A stretch of DNA of 64,000 bases from Bog-473 sp963736525 (GCA_963736525.1 CAVTPF010000022.1:1-64000); one strand, 5' to 3'. Numbered from the stretch's first letter, positions 6,804-15,651 are shown. Notes: generated from the letters alone by a model not told the origin. Numbers and translations are program-made.

Positions 6804-8945
6804 TCAGGGGACGTAGGTGAAGTGGTCGGCAATGGTCTTCGCGCTGGTGCCGCCGGGACCCGTCACCGTCACGTCGACCGTGCCCGGTGTTGTTGAACGT
6901 GGTGCCGTGGCTGTGATAGTCGAGGACGATTCGACCGTCACCCCACTGGCTGGCTCAGCGCCGAAGTTCACCGTGTCCCCGGCACCGAAATTGGTGCCCG
7001 AGATCGTCACCGACGTTGTCCCGGTTGCCGCGAAGATGACCCCGACCTCAGTCGAGACCGCCGCGGGTTCTTCGTTGCAGCTCGGTTCGTACGGCGTGTT
7101 CGGGAGTAACGAGGCGTTGTAGAGGAAGCAGTTCACATTCGCAGTGAGGTTGTAGACGAAGCCCGGTGAGTTTCCTCCCGTCCCGGCCGTCTCCTCTTCC
7201 GAGGCTCCCCAGTACAGCTGGTTCGCACCCGGGCCGCTGGTAAGGCTCGGCCAATTCGCTGACGTCCCTACCGCACCAGACGCTCCGCCAGTGGCTACCA
7301 CGGCCCAGGGTGGTCCAGATCCGGAGGTGAAGGAATCAGCGATGAGCTCTATCGGGTACGAGGTCGTGGGCGCCGAATAGGTAATCGCGAGGCTCGACGG
7401 TCCAATGGCCGCGGCAACACCCCACCAGACCTCGTAGTGCAGCAGGTCGGTGCCCGAATTCTCGTAACTGAGGGCCCGCTTCCATCCCGAGACGTTGCCG
7501 CCCGAGACGGAGCTGATCGAGATACCGGAAGCATGGAGCTGCATCGAGAGGATGACCAGGTCGCCGACCTTCACAGGGTTGATGCTGATGGAGCTGTTGC
7601 CTGGTGATTCACTGCTCTGCGGGAAGTCGGCCGACTCCCTGGAGATGCCGCCGGTGGGCCCAGAGGTCGGAGAGAGGGCGGTCACGCTCGGGGTCGCCGC
7701 AATGGTGACACCGACCCCGACGCTGTAGGCCGAGTTACCGGCGGCGTCAGTGGCGAAGCTCTGCAGCGTGTAGGTGCCGCTCTCGATACGGGTCGTGTCC
7801 CAGAGGAACAGGTACCCGTAGAGGGAAGGCACCGCCGTGCCGATGACCGTCTGGTCGTATGACCCGCCGGTCAGTACGAACGTGACCGAGGCGATCTTGA
7901 CCCCATAGGGGGCCGAGGCCGTGGCGTCGAGGACCGCGCTTGTGCCGCTGAGGGCAGATCCCGTCGAGGGGGTGAGCACCGCGGTGGTGGGTGGGGTGTT
8001 GTCCACCGTGACACCGACCCCGACGCTGTAGGCCGAGTTACCGGCGGCGTCAGTGGCGAAGCTCTGCAGCGTGTAGGTGCCGCTCTCGATACGGGTCGTG
8101 TCCCAGAGGAACAGGTACCCGTAGAGGGAAGGCACCGCCGTGCCGATGACCGTCTGGTCGTATGACCCGCCGGTCAGTACGAACGTGACCGAGGCGATCT
8201 TGACCCCATAGGGGGCCGAGGCCGTGGCGTCGAGGACCGCGCTTGTGCCGCTGAGGGCAGATCCCGTCGAGGGGGTGAGCACCGCGGTGGTGGGTGGGGT
8301 GTTGTCCACCGTGACACCGACCCCGACGCTGTAGGCCGAGTTACCGGCGGCGTCAGTGGCGAAGCTCTGCAGCGTGTAGGTGCCGCTCTCGATACGGGTC
8401 GTGTCCCAGAGGAACAGGTACCCGTAGAGGGAAGGCACCGCCGTGCCGATGACCGTCTGGTCGTATGACCCGCCGGTCAGTACGAACGTGACCGAGGCGA
8501 TCTTGACCCCATAGGGGGCCGAGGCCGTGGCGTCGAGGACCGCGCTTCTGCCGCTGAGGGCAGATCCCGTCGAGGGGGTGAGCACCGCGGTGGTGGGTGG
8601 GGTGTTGTCCGTGCTCACAGAGCCGGAGAGTGTCACGCCTGAGTCCAAGGCCCTGGCGCCCTTCGCCGACGCCGGCACGAGCCCGATGACCAAGGAAACT
8701 GTTGTGACCACGAACGCTGACACGAGAATCCACGTCAGAGAGAGAGGAACACTTCGAGTGGCACAGGTCTGGAGCCTTTTAGGCGTCCACCTTCTCGGTT
8801 CCCGTCCTAATACGCAATGGCTCCAGTCGCCCGCGTTCAATCGTTTGCAATCTCGCGACACATGGTTTGCGCAGACACCCCAACAGGACCACCGAAGAAG
8901 CCGTCTTGAGAGCCCGATCAGCCGCTTTAACTCCACCGATCTCAT
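6804..8945 (-). CDS. Large secreted/cell-surface protein with Ig-like repeats and an IPT/TIG domain
   Basis: 713 codons in the longest frame. The real start is probably inside: a signal-anchor (about residues 69-96, LTWILVSAFVVTTVSLVIGL then VPASA) is preceded by 65 residues of unlikely sequence, with no good internal ATG or ribosome site. Next come three 101-residue repeats (DNTPPTTAVLTPSTGSAL ... TDAAGNSAYSVGVGVTV) of bacterial Ig-like type, a unique domain of about 210 residues with paired Cys (NVNCFLYN, YEPSCNEE), and a C-terminal IPT/TIG domain (TISGTNFGAGDTVNFG, then a VTVTGPGGTS strand). The role is likely adhesion or a surface layer. The repeats are nearly identical in DNA, which marks recent expansion or conversion. 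Confidence 0.7.
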   Translation of the reverse strand: MRSVELKRLIGLSRRLLRWSCWGVCANHVSRDCKRLNAGDWSHCVLGREPRRWTPKRLQTCATRSVPLSLTWILVSAFVVTTVSLVIGLVPASAKGARALDSGVTLSGSVSTDNTPPTTAVLTPSTGSALSGRSAVLDATASAPYGVKIASVTFVLTGGSYDQTVIGTAVPSLYGYLFLWDTTRIESGTYTLQSFATDAAGNSAYSVGVGVTVDNTPPTTAVLTPSTGSALSGTSAVLDATASAPYGVKIASVTFVLTGGSYDQTVIGTAVPSLYGYLFLWDTTRIESGTYTLQSFATDAAGNSAYSVGVGVTVDNTPPTTAVLTPSTGSALSGTSAVLDATASAPYGVKIASVTFVLTGGSYDQTVIGTAVPSLYGYLFLWDTTRIESGTYTLQSFATDAAGNSAYSVGVGVTIAATPSVTALSPTSGPTGGISRESADFPQSSESPGNSSISINPVKVGDLVILSMQLHASGISISSVSGGNVSGWKRALSYENSGTDLLHYEVWWGVAAAIGPSSLAITYSAPTTSYPIELIADSFTSGSGPPWAVVATGGASGAVGTSANWPSLTSGPGANQLYWGASEEETAGTGGNSPGFVYNLTANVNCFLYNASLLPNTPYEPSCNEEPAAVSTEVGVIFAATGTTSVTISGTNFGAGDTVNFGAEPASGVTVESSSTITATAPRSTTPGTVDVTVTGPGGTSAKTIADHFTYVP
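7705..8610 (-). repeat. Three tandem 303-bp units inside the surface-protein gene
   Basis: The same landmark (CCGACCCCGACGCTGTAGG) occurs at 7711, 8014 and 8317, exactly 303 bases (101 codons) apart. The units look identical by eye apart from single substitutions, such as GCTTCTG against GCTTGTG in the most 5' coding copy (Arg instead of Thr). Near-identity at synonymous sites means recent duplication or ongoing conversion; copy number may vary between strains. Confidence 0.9.
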
Positions 8946-9107
8946 GGGATGCCCAATGGCAGAACGTTACTGCCGTATCCGACGAGTGCCAACTCTTCAG
9001 CGCTCAACGCTGGATGCCAGCTTGTGCGCAACGTTTATGCGATCAGCACTGATTGGCTCCGAGGCCTCGGTTTGTCTGACCGAGACAAGGGGGAGCGGGG
9101 AGCAACC

Positions 9108-9306
9108 GTGTTCACACTCACGGCCGCGACGAGGGTCAAACTCGCCGAATTCGGATTTCTGCTCATCTTGATCGCTGGCCTGTGGCTGGTTGCAGCAGAA
9201 ATCCCGGCCCTTGGGCTCCATCGCGCTCATCATCGCCACCCATTGGGGCCATTTCGGCTACCCGTTTGCGGCCGCCCAGTGCGCCGAAGTCCCGCTGCTT
9301 CTCTGA
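9108..9306 (+). pseudogene. Small membrane protein remnant with a frameshift
   Basis: From GTG 9108 the frame reads a soluble start, then a membrane helix (FGFLLILIAGLWLVAAEI), then HHRHP nonsense. A +1 frame from about 9217 continues as SIALIIATHWGHFGYPF and stops at TGA 9304. Together they resemble a roughly 60-residue two-helix membrane protein broken by a one-base shift. No family name is assigned. The sequences on both sides (8946-9107 and 9307-9350) show no genes. Confidence 0.35.
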
Positions 9307-9350
9307 CTGATCGTGAGACGAGCCTCCGAACAGTAAGGAGTGGGACAGGT

Positions 9351-9406
9351 CGGTATGCGTCGAGAAGCGGCAGGACCCCTTCGCTCTCCCTCGTTATGCG
9401 CAGGTC
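9351..9406 (+). repeat. Degenerate second copy of the att-like sequence at 6240-6295
   Basis: These 56 bases align without gaps to 6240-6295. The last 22 (TCTCCCTCGT-T-ATGCGCAGGTC) match at 21 positions, and the first 34 match at roughly half. In both copies the conserved core is the anticodon loop and 3' anticodon arm of a tRNA-Thr-like sequence; here the T-arm is absent. It looks like an older or partial attachment site, consistent with tandem integration. Confidence 0.5.
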
Positions 9407-9539
9407 TCGTGTCTCGGCAGATCTCCCAACAGCTCGGAGAGGATCCCTCGGGAATGGGGCGATCCGCGAAGTGCACGAATACCTGGCAGCCATTGCCTGT
9501 GGTGGCCCATGTGGGACCGGTGGGGTGACGCCGAGCGGT

Positions 9540-10145
9540 CTACTGTCGACGTGCCCGAACCTCGACCCAATCGTCGTCGGCCAACACCTTTTCGATGTGT
9601 AGCCCAGCTCCGCTGACCGCTTCAGCGAATCCGTCGGGCGTCCAGACGAAGAACCAACGTTTGCCCAGAGGCATGTCGTCGGCCCACCCAGTCATCCCGC
9701 TGATCTTGACCGACGCACTGATGGGTGCGCCCGATCTCGCGACCCGGGCAAGCTCTGCGAGTGCGAGTGCGGCGTGGTCGCGTGGAAGATGGATCAAGGA
9801 GGCGCTGGCCCACACGGCATCGAAAGAGGCTGACATCAGCGGCAGCGACCGCAGATCACCCAGCACAACCGGTCCATGGGCTCTGGCCCGGCCAATGAAG
9901 CTGCGATTCAGATCGACTCCCACCCCGCGGTGGCCGAGTTCGGCCAGCCGGGCAAGATCTCGCCCGGGGCCGCAGCCGGCATCAAGCACGGTCGCCGAAG
10001 AAGGGAGTCCAGCGGCAAACGCAGCGAAAGGACCGGCGACCGCCCGAGCGCTAAAGGCGGCGAAAGCATCGGGGTCGGCTGAGTATGTAGCGACGCTGGC
10101 GGCCACGACATCACCCGAAAGGCCCTCAACCTCATCTGGTTCCAC
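9540..10145 (-). CDS. Class I SAM-dependent methyltransferase
   Basis: 201 codons. SAM-binding motif I is clear (VLDAGCGPGRDLARL, about residues 52-66), with the acidic end of strand 2 (GVGVDLNRSF), motif II (LPLMSASFDAVWASASLIHL) and the post-II segment typical of Methyltransf_11/25 proteins. The substrate cannot be inferred. It stands alone on the minus strand with 168 bases of gene-free DNA to the anti-sigma gene. It is intact and marks the right side of the decayed region. Confidence 0.8.
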   Translation of the reverse strand: MEPDEVEGLSGDVVAASVATYSADPDAFAAFSARAVAGPFAAFAAGLPSSATVLDAGCGPGRDLARLAELGHRGVGVDLNRSFIGRARAHGPVVLGDLRSLPLMSASFDAVWASASLIHLPRDHAALALAELARVARSGAPISASVKISGMTGWADDMPLGKRWFFVWTPDGFAEAVSGAGLHIEKVLADDDWVEVRARRQ

Positions 10146-10313
10146 TCATTGGAAATCTAGAAGACGATCTTCGCGACTCGTTGCATCGCGTCGGAGCGGC
10201 ACCTTCTACGGTTGGAGACGCTCGACGTGAGCCGATGCCGCCATTTGATGCAACGGCTCCTCACCTATCGGTCATGGGACATGACGACGCCCCGCCGATT
10301 GCGACGCCTCCAG

Positions 10314-10568
10314 CTATTCAGATCTCCAACGTCGGTACAGCTCGGTGAGGTCCGCTTGTGCCTCGGGAGTCAGATCCTCGGGTTCCATGGTCCCGGTCAG
10401 TTCGATGGTCATTCTGATTTGCTCGAGGTAGGCAGCGCAGTTGGGGCACCCCCGAAGATGTGCCTCGAAACGGCGTCGGTCTCGACGCGAGAGTGTCCCC
10501 TCCAGATATTCGGTGGCGAGCTCAACCGCCTCTTGACACACGATGTTCTTGCGTCGTAATGAGAGCAT
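10314..10568 (-). CDS. Zinc-finger (zf-HC2) anti-sigma factor
   Basis: 84 codons. Cys11 in the CQEAVELATEYLEG helix and the HLRGCPNC motif (H-x3-C-x2-C) form the zinc-binding anti-sigma signature; the remaining C-terminus is short, with no membrane segment, so this is a cytoplasmic type. It starts 4 bases after the stop of the ECF sigma factor and must be co-expressed with it, sequestering it until a signal acts on the zinc site. Confidence 0.8.
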   Translation of the reverse strand: MLSLRRKNIVCQEAVELATEYLEGTLSRRDRRRFEAHLRGCPNCAAYLEQIRMTIELTGTMEPEDLTPEAQADLTELYRRWRSE

Positions 10569-10571
10569 GGT

Positions 10572-11150
10572 TCAAGCCTTCGCTATCTGAACTTCGAGGA
10601 TCTCGCGTAGGCGAGCCCTCCCTCTGTGTAGCAGAATCCGTTGATTGCCGGCAGTGATGTCGAGGAGGTCGCACACCTCGTCGCTGGAGAGTCCTTCCAT
10701 GTCGCGCAGCACGACCACTTGGCGTTGGCGCGGTGGAAGGTCTTCAAGTCCGGACTGGAGGATTGGCGCCCACGACGCCGCCTCGAGGCGATCATCGGTT
10801 TCGGCCCAACGTTCCACGGGATCCGCCCATTGCCCGTTGGTGTCGAATCGGATCGGGTCGACGGCGTGATGCGGCTCGAGTGGTGCCTGACGCTGCTCGA
10901 GCGAGCCGGCTGAGCGTGCCCGGTTGATGAGGATCCGGAAGAGCCATGTCTTGAACGTGGAGCGCCCCTCGAACCGCTCAATGCCTTTGACGACACCCAT
11001 CCACGTATCCTGAACCGCCTCTTCAGCCACGGCACTGCTGGGGACATACGCGCGGGCCAAACGCAGCAGGGGCTGTTGGTAGCGCGTCACCAACATCACG
11101 AACGCTTCCTCGTCACCGTTCCGCAACCGGGTGAGCAACTCGAGGTCCAT
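10572..11150 (-). CDS. ECF (extracytoplasmic function) RNA polymerase sigma factor
   Basis: 192 residues from ATG 11150 (GTG 11156 is an alternative; the longer frame to 11360 looks non-genic). Region 2 is clear (EEAFVMLVTRYQQPLLRLAR, then VAEEAVQDTWMGVVKGIERF and TFKTWLFRILINRAR). Region 4 has LPPRQRQVVVLRDMEGLSSD followed by a helix-turn-helix. It should direct a small regulon including itself. The divergent neighbour is the beta-propeller gene at 11393; the 242 bases between them probably hold both promoters. Confidence 0.88.
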   Translation of the reverse strand: MDLELLTRLRNGDEEAFVMLVTRYQQPLLRLARAYVPSSAVAEEAVQDTWMGVVKGIERFEGRSTFKTWLFRILINRARSAGSLEQRQAPLEPHHAVDPIRFDTNGQWADPVERWAETDDRLEAASWAPILQSGLEDLPPRQRQVVVLRDMEGLSSDEVCDLLDITAGNQRILLHRGRARLREILEVQIAKA

Positions 11151-11392
11151 GTCCACGACTCGAAGCGTACGTCTCGGAGGTTCACCGAAAACAGCACGGG
11201 AGCGCGTCGTTCGTTCTGCCCGTCTTCTTCGCGACGAAGCTGAGCACCCGGCCGTGGACACACATCTCCGGTCTCTGCTGGCTCGGGAGTCGTTACGGGC
11301 AGCCAGGAATGCTTGTTGGCGCGAAACGTAACGCGGGGGGCCGACGGGAGGACTGTGCATGGTGCGTACCCGTCAAGAGTGAAGGAGATGCA

Positions 11393-12538
11393 ATGAGGAG
11401 ATTTATCCGTCTCGCGGTTGGTGCCGGAGCGATCGTGGGGTTGTCAACCTTGGTCGCCCCCGTCGCCGCCGGTGCAGACCCGCCCGGACCGTCCTTCTTT
11501 GGCGGTGCGGATCACGTGGTCTTTGTACAGACCGACAACACGGCTGGTAACCAGGTCGTCGCGTACGACCGTTCCGACGACGGCAGCCTTGCCCTGGCGG
11601 GAACCTACAACACAGGCGGACTCGGTGGTCAGCTGACTGGTTCGGTCGTCGATCACCTGGCGTCCCAGGGATCCCTGACCTATGACCAGCGCGATGCTGA
11701 GCTCTACGCGGTCAACGCCGGCAGCAACACGGTGTCGGTCTTTGCGGTGCGCGGGGACCAGCTCGCACTGCGTCAGGTGGTCAGCTCGGGGGGTACGTTC
11801 CCTGTGAGCGTGGCGGTGCGCGGCAGCCTGGTCTACGTCCTTAACGCCGAGAACGGGGGATCGGTCCAAGGCTACGTGAACTTCTTCGGTCACCTCTTTG
11901 CCATCCCGGGATCGAACCGAGCCCTGGGTCTCGACCCGACCGCAACGCCGCAGTTCACGAACACACCGGGTCAGGTTGCCTTCTCGCCCGACGGCTCCCA
12001 GCTGATCGTCACGACCAAAGCCAACGGGAGCGACATCGACGTTTTCGGTGTCGGGCGTTTCGGGCAGCTGTCCCCCGCCCCGGTGGTGAACTCCGAGCCT
12101 GGAGCCGTACCGTTCGCGGTCTCCTTCGACGCGGCGGGTCACCTCGTCGTTGCCGAGGCCGGCACCAACGCACTGGCCACCTTCACCCTCAACCCGGGCG
12201 GCACGGTGACTCCCATTGACACGGTCGGGACCGGTGAGTCAGCGACGTGCTGGGTGGCGCAGGCGCAGGGGTTCTTCTACGCCTCCAATGCCGGAAGCGC
12301 CTCGGTGAGCCAGTACTCGGATTCGCCCAGCAGTGCACTTGCCCTGGCCGGGCAGACGACGACCGACCCGGGCACGGTCGATGCCTCACCGTCCATCGAC
12401 GGCCAATACCTCTACGTGCAGACCGGAGGGAACGGCATCGTCGACGAGTTTCACGTGAACTTCAACGGGTCTCTGTCTGAAATCGGATCCGTGACCGTGG
12501 GCGGCGCGGTCGGTGGGGAGGGCATCGCCGCGTTCTAG
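11393..12538 (+). CDS. Secreted beta-propeller protein (lactonase/YVTN-like)
   Basis: 381 residues from ATG 11393, with GAAGGAGA just upstream. The signal peptide is clear (RLAVGAGAIVGLSTLVAPVAAGA). The body consists of repeated blade-like strands with a D-G/T pattern (FSPDGSQLIVTTKANGSDID, VSFDAAGHLVVAEAGTNALA, SIDGQYLYVQTGGNG), matching the 6-phosphogluconolactonase-like seven-bladed propeller group. Enzyme activity is not implied, since many members only bind. It is followed by a strong terminator at 12561. Divergent from the ECF sigma gene, it is a natural candidate target. Confidence 0.7.
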   Translation: MRRFIRLAVGAGAIVGLSTLVAPVAAGADPPGPSFFGGADHVVFVQTDNTAGNQVVAYDRSDDGSLALAGTYNTGGLGGQLTGSVVDHLASQGSLTYDQRDAELYAVNAGSNTVSVFAVRGDQLALRQVVSSGGTFPVSVAVRGSLVYVLNAENGGSVQGYVNFFGHLFAIPGSNRALGLDPTATPQFTNTPGQVAFSPDGSQLIVTTKANGSDIDVFGVGRFGQLSPAPVVNSEPGAVPFAVSFDAAGHLVVAEAGTNALATFTLNPGGTVTPIDTVGTGESATCWVAQAQGFFYASNAGSASVSQYSDSPSSALALAGQTTTDPGTVDASPSIDGQYLYVQTGGNGIVDEFHVNFNGSLSEIGSVTVGGAVGGEGIAAF

Positions 12539-12560
12539 TCGTATCTTCCGCCGTGCGACG

Positions 12561-12591
12561 GACGGCGCCTCGGGCCACCCGGGGCGCCGTC
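12561..12591 (+). terminator. Intrinsic-type terminator after the beta-propeller gene
   Basis: A perfect 9-bp outer stem (GACGGCGCC / GGCGCCGTC) encloses an inner CGGG/CCCG stem with a CCA loop. It lies 23 bases past the stop codon. There is only a weak T run after it (CTTCG), as is common in high-GC actinobacteria. Confidence 0.7.
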
Positions 12592-12779
12592 TTCGCGCCT
12601 CCGATCACCCTTGGCACACCCCAGGCCACTCGCTCTGAGTCGCCCGGACATGTCGGCCAGCCCTTCGGCAATCGAGCGGTTCCGGTCCGTGGAGGCTTGC
12701 TGGGAAATCGGGTGGCGTTCGAGCTCGTCCAGTGCCTCCGCGGGGCTCTCAACTCCTGTGTCACGACCCCCGATCCGGG

Positions 12780-12840
12780 CCACCAGGGGAGACCCCCGAT
12801 GGGGCCACCAGGGGAGACCCCCGATGGGGCCACCAGGGGA
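12780..12840. repeat. 25-bp tandem repeat, about 2.4 copies
   Basis: Units beginning CCACCAGGGGAGACCCCCGA start at 12780, 12805 and 12830, exactly 25 bases apart. It lies in the 12539-12890 noncoding stretch before the MarR gene; apart from this repeat and the terminator at 12561 that stretch holds an AT-rich segment (12860-12888) likely to contain the MarR promoter. Units touch with no spacers, so this is not CRISPR. Confidence 0.8.
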
Positions 12841-12890
12841 ACGGAGGCGACGGCGACGTCCATATACATGCTCTATGCAATCATTAGGAG

Positions 12891-13382
12891 ATGCAAGCAA
12901 ATCGGAACATCCCACAGCCTCTGGGGTCCGACTCGATGGTCGATGCCGTACTCAGCGCCAGCCGTGTCCTAGTGGCAGTCGCAGCCCGCTCGCTCGCCGA
13001 TGCCGGCGAGGACGTCACCCTCACGCAGTACCGGTCGCTCGTCGTTCTCGCCTCTCGCGGGCCTCAGACCGTGGCCGAACTGGCGGAACTCCTGGCGGTC
13101 ACACCCCCAACGGCATCCCGTCTCTGCGAACGGCTCGTGAAGAAGGGGCTCATCCGGCGCCGGGCGGGCCAGCGCGATCGGCGCCAGGTGCACGTCACCC
13201 TGACGGCCACGGGCAGAGAGCTCATCGATGCAGTCACCATTCGCCGTCGGCGAGAGATCGCCGAGCTGCTGGCGCCGATTCCACTCGAGACACAACGCAA
13301 TGTGGCGATCGCGCTCGCCGACCTGGCCGAGGCGGCCGGCGAGGTCCCCGAGCAGGATTGGAGCGCCGGTTGGACCCTGTAA
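12891..13382 (+). CDS. MarR-family transcriptional regulator
   Basis: 163 codons. The winged helix-turn-helix is complete: LTQYRSLVVLASRGPQTVAE, the recognition helix TPPTASRLCERLVKKGLI, and wing RRRAGQRDRRQVHVTLT with the typical DRR. Dimerisation helices flank it. ATG 12891 directly abuts AGGAG, too close for normal initiation; ATG 12936 (M16) is a credible alternative start, and leaderless translation from the AT-rich promoter is another. It overlaps the ClC gene downstream, so it probably controls its own operon, including that channel. Confidence 0.82.
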   Translation: MQANRNIPQPLGSDSMVDAVLSASRVLVAVAARSLADAGEDVTLTQYRSLVVLASRGPQTVAELAELLAVTPPTASRLCERLVKKGLIRRRAGQRDRRQVHVTLTATGRELIDAVTIRRRREIAELLAPIPLETQRNVAIALADLAEAAGEVPEQDWSAGWTL

Positions 13383-15454
13383 GCGAACCGGATACGACCC
13401 CTCACCCCAGTCGCGCGGCGTGGGCCCGCGCGCTCGGCACCCAAGGAGGTCGATGGCTGACCGGGGCTTCCTACCTCGCCAAATGGAGCGTCCTCGGAGT
13501 GGTGATCGGGGCGGTGGCGGGACTAGGCGCCATCGTGTTCTACGAGGCGCTCGTCGTCAGCACCCATTTCTTCTTGAACGTGTGCGCGGGCTACCAGGTA
13601 CCGACGCCGGCGAGTGAGGGTGGGATGGCGGCCTCGACGTCGGCAGCCCGGCCGTGGATCCTTCCGCTCATCGCCGGCGCGGGCGCACTGCTGGGGGCGA
13701 TCCTTGTCTTCCGCGTCGCTCCTGAAGCGGAGGGGCACGGCACCGATGCAGCCATTTCGGCGGTGCACCACAACCCACGTGGCGTCCGCTTCCGCTCCGT
13801 CCTCGTCAAGATCGTTGCGTCTGCTCTGACCATCGGCTCGGGTGGCTCAGGGGGGCGAGAAGGCCCGACCGCGCAGATCAGCGCGGGCTTCGGCTCGCTG
13901 CTGGCGCGCACATTCGATCTCGACCCGGCCGATGGGCGCATCGCCGTGGCGACCGGCATCGGATCGGGCATCGGAGCCATCTTCGGTGCCCCGCTGGGAG
14001 GGGCCGTCCTCGCGTCCGAGATCCTCTACCGTGACGACTTCGACCCCGCGGCGTTGCTGCCGAGCTTCATCGCCTCGGTAGTCAGTTTCGTGGTGTTCGG
14101 TGCTGTCGAAGGGTTCTCACCGCTCTTCGGCTACGTCGGGCGCTATCGCTTCACGGACCCGAACCAACTCCTCTGGTTCGCGCTCATCGGCCTCCTCGCC
14201 GGGCTGATCGGTCTCCTCTACGCCAAGGGCTTCTACGGCCTGGCGGATCTCTTCAAACGTTCACCGTTGCCCCGTTGGGTCGCTCCGGCCATCGGCGGTC
14301 TCGCCGTCGGGTCGATCGCCATCGCCATCCCACAGGTCATCGGCACCGGCTACGGGTGGGTGCAAGAGTGCCTGACCTACCACGGACTCGAGTCCATCCC
14401 GTTGTGGATCGTGCTGATCGTCCCCGTCGCCCGAATCCTCGCCACCGGACTGTCCATCGGTTCGGGTGGATCCGGGGGGATCTTCGGGCCCGGCATCGTG
14501 ATCGGCGCGTTTCTGGGCGCGGCGGTCTGGCGGCTCTTCGACCCGGTGTTCCCCTCCATGGGCCACGACCCGGCCCCCTATGTCATCGTCGGAATGATGA
14601 GCTGCTTCGGCGGTATCTCCCGGGCACCCTTGGCCGTGATGCTGATGGTGGCCGAGATGACGGGCAGCCTGTCCATCATCACGCCGGCCATGATCGCCGT
14701 CGGCATCTCGTGGCTGATCGTTCGTCGCAGCGACGACACGATGTACCGGAGCCAGCTGAAGAGCCGATCCGATGCGCCCTCCCAGCGGCTCCTCGCCGGG
14801 CTGCCGCTCCTGGCGGCCATATCGGTGACGCGAGCAATGGCCGAGCCAAAGTTGGTGGTGACGGCAAAGCGCAGTCGGAACAGCGTTCGCCGTGCCTTGG
14901 AACAGGCAGGCCTCAGCGGCGCTCCGGTGGTTGACGAGGCGGGGCGCCTGGAGGGGACCGTCGGGGCACGGGACCTGGTGGCCTCGGGCGAGGGCGAGAG
15001 AGAGGTGAGGGAGCTCGTCGACGCGGGGGCGCCGACGGCCGCAGCGAACAGCCGACTCGATGTGGCGCTCGAGAGCCTGACCTCGACACCCCAGTCGTGG
15101 GTTCCCGTCCTTGACTCGGAACGCCGTGTGGTCGGCACGTTGTCGATCTCAGACGTGGTGCGGGCGTACCGCCGAGAGTTGCTCGCGAGCGCGGAGCGTA
15201 TGAGTGATCTCGGCGTCATCACCGGCTCCGCTCAAGTCACCGTCACGGGCGAATCCTCGGTTGCCGGCCAGTCGCTTCGCCGCGCCCAGCTCCCGGCTGG
15301 CCTGCTCGTGACGTCAGTGTCACGAGATGACGTGGTCTTCTTCCCAACCGGCGACACGACGCTCGAGGTCGGTGACCACCTGACGGTGATCGGAGCGCCG
15401 TCCGATCTCTCGCGCATCGGGGAGATCGCTTCTCAGCTCATCTCCAGCGACTGA
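13370..15454 (+). CDS. ClC-family chloride channel or H+/Cl- antiporter with CBS pair and TrkA-C domain
   Basis: 694 residues if it starts at TTG 13370. The membrane core shows the ClC selectivity sequences GSGGSGGREGPTAQ (with the gating Glu retained), the second GSGGSGGIFGPGIVIG, and SRAPLAVMLMVAEMTG. After the last helix come two CBS motifs (about residues 475-610, e.g. SGAPVVDEAGRLEGTVGARD) and a TrkA-C/RCK-C regulatory domain (LEVGDHLTVIGAPSDLSRIG). It moves chloride across the inner membrane with ligand-gated control. The start is uncertain: the strong ribosome site AAGGAGG (13443-13449) leads to an ATG at 13453 in the wrong frame, while in frame only CTG 13457 fits. Confidence 0.85.
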   Translation: MDPVSEPDTTPHPSRAAWARALGTQGGRWLTGASYLAKWSVLGVVIGAVAGLGAIVFYEALVVSTHFFLNVCAGYQVPTPASEGGMAASTSAARPWILPLIAGAGALLGAILVFRVAPEAEGHGTDAAISAVHHNPRGVRFRSVLVKIVASALTIGSGGSGGREGPTAQISAGFGSLLARTFDLDPADGRIAVATGIGSGIGAIFGAPLGGAVLASEILYRDDFDPAALLPSFIASVVSFVVFGAVEGFSPLFGYVGRYRFTDPNQLLWFALIGLLAGLIGLLYAKGFYGLADLFKRSPLPRWVAPAIGGLAVGSIAIAIPQVIGTGYGWVQECLTYHGLESIPLWIVLIVPVARILATGLSIGSGGSGGIFGPGIVIGAFLGAAVWRLFDPVFPSMGHDPAPYVIVGMMSCFGGISRAPLAVMLMVAEMTGSLSIITPAMIAVGISWLIVRRSDDTMYRSQLKSRSDAPSQRLLAGLPLLAAISVTRAMAEPKLVVTAKRSRNSVRRALEQAGLSGAPVVDEAGRLEGTVGARDLVASGEGEREVRELVDAGAPTAAANSRLDVALESLTSTPQSWVPVLDSERRVVGTLSISDVVRAYRRELLASAERMSDLGVITGSAQVTVTGESSVAGQSLRRAQLPAGLLVTSVSRDDVVFFPTGDTTLEVGDHLTVIGAPSDLSRIGEIASQLISSD

Positions 15455-15651
15455 CCATGCTGTGCAGCAACTCGCGGACTTGCGACTTGCTCCGCCGACT
15501 TCACCCGGCAGAAAGCCTCCGCCGCCCTTCGCGAACACCCGCTTTGACTTGCCGTTTCAGTGCTGTCGGAGGGAGACAGAGCACAAATCGCCCCTGGGAG
15601 CTCTCTCCGTGGTCACGCGCATAACCGGGGCAGTGTGGGCTAATTCGCCAG

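Noticed and set aside
9385..9406. Possible second functional tRNA
   Set aside because: Only the anticodon loop/arm portion is recognisable; there is no T-arm or acceptor stem.
12780..12840. Possible CRISPR array
   Set aside because: Units are contiguous with no spacers, only 2.4 copies, and no cas genes are present.
12611..13369. N-terminal extension of the ClC frame through the MarR gene and the 25-bp repeat
   Set aside because: Low-complexity Arg/Pro/Gly sequence, overlaps the MarR gene completely, no family similarity.
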